Part shown: in pieces, positions 57,863 through 64,000 of the stretch
How positions within the stretch are numbered: the first letter of the stretch is position 1
How the letters are laid out: every line of letters starts with the position of its first letter
Source: Ignatzschineria larvae DSM 13226
GTDB taxonomy: Bacteria; Pseudomonadota; Gammaproteobacteria; Cardiobacteriales; Wohlfahrtiimonadaceae
Length of the DNA stretch: 64,000 bases
NCBI RefSeq assembly: GCF_038500265.1
Contig: NZ_CP150637.1
Location: forward strand, 2,249,501-2,313,500
Direction: 5' to 3'
Made by a program: the position numbers and the translations under genes
Notes under the pieces: generated by a model
The model's database searches: none
Told to the model about the DNA's origin: nothing
What the model saw: the letters and a program-made list of their open reading frames with translations, nothing else

Positions 57863-58756
57863 ATGAAAAAGACCCTTCTTGGGCTTGCGCTTAGCAGCCT
57901 GCTCGTTTTCCCTGCGCTCTCAAATGGCGAAGAACTCACCGGTACTCTCAAAAAAGTGAATGATTCAGGTTCCATCACTTTAGGACATCGAGAGTCCTCC
58001 ATTCCCTATTCATACTATGATAATCAACAAAATGTGATCGGTTATTCCCACGAAATCAGCCTCAAAATCGTTGAAGGGATTGAGAAGAAATTAGGGAAAA
58101 AAATCGATGTAAAATTGGTACCGATCACCTCACAAAATCGTATCCCTTTAATGAAAAATGGCACGATCGATCTTGAGTGCGGTTCCACAACCCATAATAC
58201 CGCTCGGGCACAAGAGGCCGGATTTACAAATACCATCTTTATTATCAATATTCGGATGATTACCGATGCCAAATCAGGCATTCATAGTTTTGATGACCTA
58301 AAAGATAAAGTGGTCATTACTACAGCAGGAACCACTTCTGAACGTGTACTTCGTAATATGAATGCGGAAAAAGGCGCTAATATTCGAATTCAAGCGGCGA
58401 AAGATCATGGCGATGCATTTATGATGCTTGCCGATAATCGAGGTGTCGCTTTTGTGATGGATGATTCACTACTTTATGGTGAACGGGCGAAATCCCCACA
58501 ACCTGATCGTTGGGTTGTAACAGGGGAATCACAAGGGCAAGAGGCTTATGCCTGTATGATGCGCAAAGATGACCCGCAATTTAAAGCCCTTGCTGATGAA
58601 GTGATTGCCGAATTAGCGACGAGTGGCGAGCTAGAAAAAATCTATAACCGCTGGTTTACACAGCCAATTCCACCGAGTAATGTGAACCTTGAATTCCCGC
58701 TCTCTGAGAGTATGAAAGCGCTTTTTGCAGCGCCTACTGATAAACCTTATGAGTAA
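57863..58756 (+). CDS. gltI: Amino-acid ABC transporter substrate-binding protein (GltI-like)
   Basis: A periplasmic receptor, probably for glutamate/aspartate. The 297-residue protein has a Sec signal peptide with cleavage near ALS-NG (residue ~21). It carries the family pattern: SGSITLGHRESSIPYSYYD, the VPITSQNRIPLMKNGTIDLECGSTTHN ligand segment (TSQNRI; ECGSTTHN), and the C-terminal IYNRWFTQPIPP. These features are close to E. coli GltI. It heads the gltI-gltJ-gltK-gltL set, separated from gltJ by 299 bp with a strong hairpin. Confidence 0.92.
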   Translation: MKKTLLGLALSSLLVFPALSNGEELTGTLKKVNDSGSITLGHRESSIPYSYYDNQQNVIGYSHEISLKIVEGIEKKLGKKIDVKLVPITSQNRIPLMKNGTIDLECGSTTHNTARAQEAGFTNTIFIINIRMITDAKSGIHSFDDLKDKVVITTAGTTSERVLRNMNAEKGANIRIQAAKDHGDAFMMLADNRGVAFVMDDSLLYGERAKSPQPDRWVVTGESQGQEAYACMMRKDDPQFKALADEVIAELATSGELEKIYNRWFTQPIPPSNVNLEFPLSESMKALFAAPTDKPYE

Positions 58757-58890
58757 ATCAATCGCCATAGGGAATATTGTCCATAAGAAGCGCTGATCTC
58801 ACGATAATCACGATGATCGCCGATCGTAATTTGTCAGTGCGCTGATCATTAAGACGATATAGGGCGCAAATCATCAAAAGTAGAAAGACT

Positions 58891-58919
58891 ACTGAGAGAA
58901 TCACCTAGACTCTCTCAGT
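58891..58919 (+). other. Intercistronic hairpin between gltI and gltJ
   Basis: ACTGAGAGA and TCTCTCAGT form a perfect 9-bp stem with an 11-nt loop and no T-run. Such structures often protect the receptor mRNA so that it is more abundant than the membrane subunits. The rest of 58,757-59,055 holds no gene. Confidence 0.6.
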
Positions 58920-59055
58920 GGTTAGTTCGCGTCTATCTTATGTGTCTATTCCGTATCTCTATTTGGCTCAAATACTCAAATAATCAGTTTATCTCTATGA
59001 TTTCACAATTATTTTATGGTGTAAGCACATTGTGTAAACAATAAAAAGGTTTTCT

Positions 59056-59784
59056 ATGTTTGGTTTAGATTTTTCAATGCTCTCTCAAGAAGCGGTTATA
59101 AATGAAACCTATCTTGATTGGTTGCTAGAAGGTGCAAAGTGGACAATCATCTCCGCAAGTAGTAGCTGGATTGTCGCCCTTGTGCTCGGTATTATTGTCG
59201 GAACAATGCGCACGCTTCCTAGTAAAACCCTCCGTTTTCTCGGCGCAACCTATGTGGAATGTCTGCGTAATGTGCCGCTTATCGTCCAACTCTTCTTCTG
59301 GTACTACGTTTGGCCGAATTTGATGCCGGAACCCTTTAGTCAATGGATCAAAATGCAAGATCCCATTGTCCAAATTATGACTGCCGGAATTCTCTGCCTT
59401 GGGCTCTTTACCTCTGCACGAGTCGCTGAACAGGTGCGCTCAAGTATCGAGTCCCTCGCCAAAGGGCAACTACGTGCAGCCCTTGCCACCGGGATGACTA
59501 CATTACAAGCCTATCGCTATGTCATCTTACCGCAAGCATTACGGATTATTCTGCCACCGATGACTTCTGAGCTCCTTAACATCTTCAAAAACTCTTCGGT
59601 GCTACAAACGATTGGTCTTGCAGAGCTCACTCGGCAAGCTGCACAAATTAATGATTATACGGCTAAAGCCTATGAATCTTTTATCCTCGTGACCATCGCT
59701 TATATCATCATCAATGTGGCCTTAATGTTTATTATGAAAATCATTGAACGATGGACCGCGCTACCCACCGCTAAGGAGGCTTAA
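59056..59784 (+). CDS. gltJ: Glutamate/aspartate ABC transporter permease GltJ-like
   Basis: One of two membrane subunits of the importer. The 242-residue protein has about five helices and the inner-membrane EAA-type loop (ALATGMTTLQAYRYVILPQALRIILP, near residues 140-165; core GMT-LQAYRYVILPQAL) that contacts the ATPase. The N-terminal DWLLEGAKWTI and CLRNVPLIVQLFFWYY match GltJ. GltK starts 1 bp after its stop. Confidence 0.93.
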   Translation: MFGLDFSMLSQEAVINETYLDWLLEGAKWTIISASSSWIVALVLGIIVGTMRTLPSKTLRFLGATYVECLRNVPLIVQLFFWYYVWPNLMPEPFSQWIKMQDPIVQIMTAGILCLGLFTSARVAEQVRSSIESLAKGQLRAALATGMTTLQAYRYVILPQALRIILPPMTSELLNIFKNSSVLQTIGLAELTRQAAQINDYTAKAYESFILVTIAYIIINVALMFIMKIIERWTALPTAKEA

Positions 59785-59785
59785 T

Positions 59786-60478
59786 ATGGGGAATTTCTCT
59801 TTTAGCAGTTTATGGCATATCCTTCAGGAAAATAGCGATTTTCTACTCCAAGGCTTAGGGGTGAGTTTACAGATCACGGTGATCGCGATTTTAGTCGGAA
59901 TGGTTTGGGGAATTATTCTTGCCGTTCTTCGGCTCTATGCTCCGCGCCCGATTGCTTTTTTGGCCACCGCCTATGTGAATCTCTTTCGCTCGATCCCGCT
60001 CATTATGGTGTTAATGTGGTTTTATCTTGCGATCGGTCCGACGGTTCAACAATATTTTGGCTTAGGCAATAGTAGTAGCGTTCGCTTAATGTGGGCGGTT
60101 ATTGCCTTTTCTCTCTTTGAAGCGGCTTACTATTCTGAGATTATCCGCGCCGGCTTCAAGAGCGTACGCAAACAGCAGATGAGCGCCTCTCTCGCCTTAG
60201 GAATGAATCGGGCGCAAGCCATCTATTATGTAATTCTCCCTCAAGCGCTTCGCAATATGGTCCCGCTTCTTTTGACGCAAGCGATTATCCTCTTTCAAGA
60301 TACCTCGCTTGTGTACATTATGAGCCTGAATGACTTCTTTAGAACAACGGATATTATCGGCTACAACAATAATGCCAAAATGGAGATGATTCTCTTTGCC
60401 GGTTTTACCTACTTTATTATCTGTTTCACCCTTTCTCGTCTTGTGCACTATTTGCAAAAAAGGAGACAAATCGCATGA
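59786..60478 (+). CDS. gltK: Glutamate/aspartate ABC transporter permease GltK-like
   Basis: The second membrane subunit, 230 residues, with the FRSIPLIMVLMWFYL segment and the EAA-type loop SASLALGMNRAQAIYYVILPQAL (core LGMNRAQAIYYVILPQAL). The ATG at 59,786 lies 8 bases after AAGGAGG in the gltJ end. Its stop overlaps the gltL start (ATGA). Confidence 0.93.
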   Translation: MGNFSFSSLWHILQENSDFLLQGLGVSLQITVIAILVGMVWGIILAVLRLYAPRPIAFLATAYVNLFRSIPLIMVLMWFYLAIGPTVQQYFGLGNSSSVRLMWAVIAFSLFEAAYYSEIIRAGFKSVRKQQMSASLALGMNRAQAIYYVILPQALRNMVPLLLTQAIILFQDTSLVYIMSLNDFFRTTDIIGYNNNAKMEMILFAGFTYFIICFTLSRLVHYLQKRRQIA

Positions 60479-61206
60479 TCACTTATCAAAATGTCAGTAA
60501 ATTTTATGGTCAATTTCAGGTCTTGAAAAACTGCTCAACTCAAATTGCCGAAAAAGAAGTGGTTGTGGTCTGCGGTCCCTCCGGTTCAGGGAAATCCACC
60601 TTAATTCAGTGCGCTAATGGGCTTGAGCCTTTTCAGCAAGGGGATATCATTATCAATGGTCACTCTTTGGCTAATCCTAAGGTCAATATCAATCAAGTCC
60701 GCGCGGAAGTAGGGATGGTGTTTCAACACTTTGAGCTCTTTCCGAATATGACGATTGAGCAGAATTTAATGCTCGCCCAAATGAAGGTACTTAAACGATC
60801 TAAAGAGGAAGCGCATAGTAAAGCCCTTGCGCTATTAGATCGCGTTGGTTTAAAAGCCCATCTTGGTAAATACCCTACGCAGCTCTCCGGTGGGCAGCAG
60901 CAACGGGTAGCCATTGCCCGCGCCTTAGCGATGGATCCGAAAGTGATGCTCTTTGATGAGCCCACCTCGGCGCTTGATCCTGAAATGGTGCATGAAGTCT
61001 TAAATGTGATGACAGAACTTGCACAAGAGGGGATGACGATGATGTGTGTAACCCATGAAATGGGTTTTGCCAAACGCGTGGCCGGTCGGGTAATCTTTAT
61101 CGATAGCGGTGAGATCTATGACGATCTCTCTAAAGAGGCTTTCTTCAATGGTACGCCGAGCACTCGCGCGCAAAACTTCTTGAAAAATATCTTTCATGAT
61201 CAGTAG
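60475..61206 (+). CDS. gltL: Glutamate/aspartate ABC transporter ATP-binding protein GltL-like
   Basis: The ATPase subunit that drives import. The 243-residue protein has Walker A GPSGSGKST (residues ~34-42), the Q-loop VFQHFELFPN, signature LSGGQQQR, Walker B VMLFDEPTSALDP, and the switch His in CVTHEMGF. It is of the polar amino-acid (PAAT) type. The 4-bp overlap with gltK implies translational coupling. An AATCCTCA...TGAGGATT hairpin at 61,263-61,303 lies downstream but lacks a T-run. Confidence 0.95.
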   Translation: MITYQNVSKFYGQFQVLKNCSTQIAEKEVVVVCGPSGSGKSTLIQCANGLEPFQQGDIIINGHSLANPKVNINQVRAEVGMVFQHFELFPNMTIEQNLMLAQMKVLKRSKEEAHSKALALLDRVGLKAHLGKYPTQLSGGQQQRVAIARALAMDPKVMLFDEPTSALDPEMVHEVLNVMTELAQEGMTMMCVTHEMGFAKRVAGRVIFIDSGEIYDDLSKEAFFNGTPSTRAQNFLKNIFHDQ

Positions 61207-61522
61207 ATGATCTGTAGCATTTTATAATTCATCAGCTACGATCTATCCTCTGTCGTGACAGCTCAATCCTCAGATAGGCATGATTCGCTTATTTGAGGAT
61301 TGATTCCATTCTAGTTTTGTATCGATCCCATTATAAATAATAGTCTTTTTTATAAGATATTTACATACCATTTCAATGAATTAGTGCAGTTTTCTAAATA
61401 ATTTCGGAAAAATTATCCCTTTTTTGCCAAACAACCTTTTTAGTAAAAGGTTGTTAACTCGATAAGAATGTGCATTTTCAAAAACATACTACAAAAAATC
61501 TACAAAAAAGATCAGTTTATCC

Positions 61523-61551
61523 TTAAAATCACGCCTCTTTCAGTCTATAAT
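61523..61551 (+). promoter_or_regulatory. Predicted sigma-70 promoter of the candidate small RNA
   Basis: TTAAAA (61,523-61,528) and a perfect TATAAT (61,546-61,551) are separated by exactly 17 bp. The expected start point is about 61,558. No coding region follows before the next terminator. Confidence 0.6.
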
Positions 61552-61557
61552 GTCGAC

Positions 61558-61675
61558 AACAAATTAAAATTAGAATTTCTTTTATCACGTTATCTTTTCA
61601 TGTCTCCATACCTTTGACTAGATAACAGTATTAAGGTGTCACAACTGTCCGCTGTGACACCTTTTCTTTTTGTCT
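61558..61675 (+). ncRNA. Candidate ~115-nt small RNA
   Basis: A promoter is followed after about 75 nt by a strong intrinsic terminator with no reading frame between. The RNA would have an A/U-rich 5' end and a stem-loop with GTTATCT (61,589-61,595) pairing AGATAAC (61,620-61,626). That loop exposes CATGTCTCCAT, an anti-Shine-Dalgarno type segment. The terminator then ends in a U-rich tail, as expected for an Hfq-binding RNA. gltL ends 350 bp upstream, too far for this to be simply its terminator. I do not recognise a known family. Confidence 0.55.
61633..61675 (+). terminator. Strong intrinsic terminator, end of candidate small RNA
   Basis: AAGGTGTCACA and TGTGACACCTT form a perfect 11-bp stem with a 9-nt loop and run into TTCTTTTT. 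Confidence 0.93.
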
Positions 61676-61682
61676 TACAAAA

Positions 61683-61856
61683 TATAGTAAATTTGGTTTA
61701 AGAAAAATGGCTTTTAAACAGCTATTGTGGGGTTTTAAAAGAAGATAAAACCTGGCTCACCAACACTTGCAAGATGCAGGATAGAACAGCTTCCTTGCCT
61801 CAATCAGCCGATGCGCCGGCATTTTAATAAGCTTCTTTTGAACCGATATTACTATA
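61683..61856 (+). repeat. Dispersed MITE-like repeat, copy 6 (174-bp form)
   Basis: It begins TATAGTAAATTTGGTTTAAG and ends GAACCGATATTACTATA with the shared core. It starts 8 bp beyond the small-RNA terminator and lies downstream of dppF. Confidence 0.88.
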
Positions 61857-61932
61857 GTGTACATTCACACTACAACATTGAAGTGATCAGGCTCATTCAA
61901 TAATTCTCATTGAATCATCCTAATTGTTCGCG

Positions 61933-63069
61933 TTAATTTGCTTGCGCTTCAGATAGATCATCTAGTTTAAAACACGCCACTTCGTGAGGATGTCCATCGG
62001 GATCAAGATATCGCTTCAACGCCGGTTGTGCTTGCCGGCATTTTGTCATCACAAACGGACAACGGGTATTAAAAGCGCAGCCCTCTGGCGGGTTCAATGG
62101 ACTTGGCAACTCCCCTTGTAATGTAATCTTCTCCCGCTTATTCTCGCTATTTAAGCGCGGTGTCACTGATAAGAGCGCTTGAGTATAAGGATGAAGTGGA
62201 TAGCGGAAAATTGCCTCATTACTCGCTTTTTCTACCGTCTTGCCGAGATACATTACCATCACATCATCGGCAATATGTTCCACCACCGATAAGTCGTGCG
62301 AGATAAAGAGATACGAAAGCCCAAGCTCTGCTTGCAGATCCATCATCAGATTAAGAACCTGCGCTTGCACCGAGACATCGAGCGCTGAGACTGGCTCATC
62401 GGCTATTACAATATCAGGATTGAGCATTAATCCTCGCGCAATAGCAATCCTTTGCCGCTGCCCCCCTGAGAACATATGGGGATAGCGATCATAAAATTCC
62501 GTACGAAGCCCCACCTTTTCCATCATCGCTAAGACTCGTGATTTGCGCTCATCTGCCGAGAGATCAGTATTAATCAGTAACGGCTCTTCAAGAATTTTAC
62601 CAATCTTCTTTCGAGGATTGAGTGAACCATACGGATTTTGGAAAATAATCTGAATCTTCTGCCGGCGAATCGATTCCACTTCCGCTGATCGCGCCAATAG
62701 CGATTCCCCTTTGTATAAAAGCGCACCACCGGTTGGCGTTTCGATCATCGTTAAGACTTTGGCCAAAGTGGATTTACCACAGCCTGATTCTCCTACAACC
62801 GCTAATGTTCGTCCTTTTTCTAAGGTAAACGAGATCCCATTGAGCGCCTTAACGCTCCCCTTTCCCCGAAAGAGCCCACGATTAACGGTGTAATATTTCG
62901 TTAAATCTTCCGCCACTAATAAGGCTTGAATGTCGCTATGACCTCCTTTAGGCGTCTCTGCTGAATCTGCCGCCGTTTCTGTCGTCGCTTCTAAGGGTTC
63001 GGTTACAATGGTTTTTGGCGCTTCGCCTACCATCTGTAATGTGGCATCTGCTTGATGTTCTCTATACAT
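61933..63069 (-). CDS. dppF: Oligopeptide/dipeptide ABC transporter ATP-binding protein (DppF-like)
   Basis: One of a pair of ATPases energising a peptide importer. The 378-residue protein has Walker [10 protein letters not shown], signature FSGGQRQR, Walker [14 protein letters not shown], and the C-terminal oligopeptide-type cysteine cluster [15 protein letters not shown]. The first ~45 residues are an extra Thr/Glu/Ala-rich extension beyond the usual DppF length (~330). AGGAGGTGAATT precedes the ATG within the dppD end, and the two genes overlap by 8 bp. OppF-type specificity cannot be excluded. Confidence 0.9.
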   Translation of the reverse strand: MYREHQADATLQMVGEAPKTIVTEPLEATTETAADSAETPKGGHSDIQALLVAEDLTKYYTVNRGLFRGKGSVKALNGISFTLEKGRTLAVVGESGCGKSTLAKVLTMIETPTGGALLYKGESLLARSAEVESIRRQKIQIIFQNPYGSLNPRKKIGKILEEPLLINTDLSADERKSRVLAMMEKVGLRTEFYDRYPHMFSGGQRQRIAIARGLMLNPDIVIADEPVSALDVSVQAQVLNLMMDLQAELGLSYLFISHDLSVVEHIADDVMVMYLGKTVEKASNEAIFRYPLHPYTQALLSVTPRLNSENKREKITLQGELPSPLNPPEGCAFNTRCPFVMTKCRQAQPALKRYLDPDGHPHEVACFKLDDLSEAQAN

Positions 63070-64000
63070 AATTCACCTCCTCACCCTTTGCCGTATCGTC
63101 TTTTTGAACCGGCATCTCTCTTTTTGTGATTAATGGAAAATGGCATTTCACCCAATGATCCTCTACTGCCACTAAGGCAGGCTCTTTTGCCATACAAAGG
63201 GGCTGACGATAAGGACAGCGAGGATTGAGTAGACAACCACTTGGGCGATCATATTTCCCCGGCACCACACCCGGCAACGATTCTAAGCGGGATTTCCCCT
63301 GTGAAAATTCTGGCAATGACTTCAACAAGGCTTCGGTATAAGGATGTAGTGGATGTGCAAAAATCGCATCCGCTTTAGCTATTTCCACCACTTGCCCGGC
63401 ATACATTACGACAATTTTATCCGCCGCTTCCGCCACTAACGCTAAATCGTGGGTAATCAGCAGTAGCGCCATATTCTGCTCTTGTTGTAACTTCAATAAC
63501 AGATTCATAATCTGCCCTTGAATCGTGACATCAAGTGCCGTTGTCGGCTCATCGGCAATGAGTAATTTCGGCCGGCAAGCAATCGCCATGGCAATCATCA
63601 CCCGCTGACTCATTCCCCCTGATAACTGATGAGGATAGAGCGACAATCGATTCTTGGCATCGGGAATCCCGACTTCTGTGAGCAGCTCAATCGCCCGCGC
63701 TTTACGTGCTCGGCGACTGCCGCCTTGATGCACCTTTAAGGTCTCCATAATCTGATAACCCACCGTAAATGCAGGATTCAATGCCGTCATCGGATCTTGG
63801 AAAATCATCGCCACATCCGCCCCTAAAATCTTCCGGCGCGCTTTGTGAGATAAGGTTTGCAGATCAATATCATTAAAATGAAGTGCTTCTGCCGTCACCG
63901 TTCCCGGGAAATCAATCAAGCCCATAATCGCTAAAGAGCTCACCGATTTACCCGAGCCCGATTCCCCAACAATACCGACCACTTCACCGGCATCAACAGA
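63062..64000 (-). CDS. dppD: Oligopeptide/dipeptide ABC transporter ATP-binding protein (DppD-like), 5' end beyond the window
   Basis: The reading frame stays open to the window edge; the visible start ([18 protein letters not shown]) is internal, just before Walker A. Signature LSGGMSQR, Walker [13 protein letters not shown] and the [15 protein letters not shown] cysteine cluster mark the DppD/OppD type. The gene order D then F with overlap is the standard one, so permease and binding-protein genes probably lie beyond the edge. Confidence 0.9.
   Translation of the reverse strand, partial: SVDAGEVVGIVGESGSGKSVSSLAIMGLIDFPGTVTAEALHFNDIDLQTLSHKARRKILGADVAMIFQDPMTALNPAFTVGYQIMETLKVHQGGSRRARKARAIELLTEVGIPDAKNRLSLYPHQLSGGMSQRVMIAMAIACRPKLLIADEPTTALDVTIQGQIMNLLLKLQQEQNMALLLITHDLALVAEAADKIVVMYAGQVVEIAKADAIFAHPLHPYTEALLKSLPEFSQGKSRLESLPGVVPGKYDRPSGCLLNPRCPYRQPLCMAKEPALVAVEDHWVKCHFPLITKREMPVQKDDTAKGEEVNYV

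Noticed and set aside
61263..61303. Terminator directly after gltL
   Set aside because: TCAATCCTCA and TGAGGATTGA form a good stem, but no T-run follows on the plus strand. It may be a processing or stabilising hairpin.

Overview
The window is chromosomal DNA of an AT-rich gammaproteobacterium. Evidence for this class includes the fused rlmKL methyltransferase, ygiB-ygiC, msrPQ, hflD, a sirB2-type gene, proP with an E. coli-like C-terminal coiled coil, and a gltIJKL-type amino-acid transporter. Gene content, small intergenic regions and base composition fit Cardiobacteriales (Ignatzschineria or Wohlfahrtiimonas-like), but that placement is inference and no 16S gene is present. Metabolism looks geared to organic acids and amino acids: succinyl-CoA:acetate CoA-transferase, ActP acetate permease, a CstA-type permease, L-lactate dehydrogenase, amino-acid and peptide ABC transporters, and an NSS symporter.

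Layout. 1-5.1 kb: hflD start, a regulatory-domain methyltransferase, tRNA-Gln and tRNA-Arg, a SirB2 protein, a 2-hydroxyacid dehydrogenase and smpB. 5.7-10.7 kb: cstA-like permease, a uracil-DNA glycosylase family gene bracketed by two dispersed repeats, a peptidoglycan-binding-domain protein and one intact IS30-family element. 11-16.2 kb: ubiA, cob(I)alamin adenosyltransferase, phosphopantetheinyl transferase, an H-NS family gene and rlmKL. 16.7-26.1 kb: CoA-transferase, NSS symporter, a copA/copY copper module, nitroreductase and proP. 26.9-34.7 kb: a small secreted protein, metH, a lipoprotein, a SAM-I riboswitch with metF, and lldD. 35-39.8 kb: two MetQ-like binding proteins interleaved with an isopenicillin-N-synthase-like oxygenase and an FAD oxidase. 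39.8-46.2 kb: hemolysin-III family gene, ygiB-ygiC, a 1.8-kb tandem array of ~303-bp units, and msrPQ. 46.4-53.2 kb: tRNA-Ser, pyruvate kinase, hemN, DUF485-actP and nfo. 53.4-64 kb: metE behind a second SAM-I riboswitch, ribokinase, the gltIJKL transporter, a candidate small RNA, and dppF/dppD-type ATPases running off the end.

Methionine metabolism is the best-represented theme. MetH, MetF and MetE are all present; metF and metE each sit behind a SAM-I (S-box) riboswitch with a clear intrinsic terminator. I saw no MetJ boxes in those leaders and no cobalamin riboswitch in front of metE. The cobalamin adenosyltransferase shows that the cell handles corrinoids. Two orphan MetQ-like proteins lie near metF but no metN/metI partner is in the window.

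Structure that genes do not explain: (1) a MITE-like dispersed repeat with six full copies in exactly two lengths (132 and 174 bp, three each) plus one degenerate fragment, four of them lying 5-32 bp beyond an intrinsic terminator; (2) the ~303-bp tandem array at 42,691-44,510; (3) a promoter-to-terminator unit at about 61,523-61,675 that looks like a ~115-nt small RNA, whose loop contains 11 nt perfectly complementary to the ribosome-binding site of the H-NS family gene; (4) four tandem 14-bp repeats in the metE leader. These and the riboswitches are the main leads.
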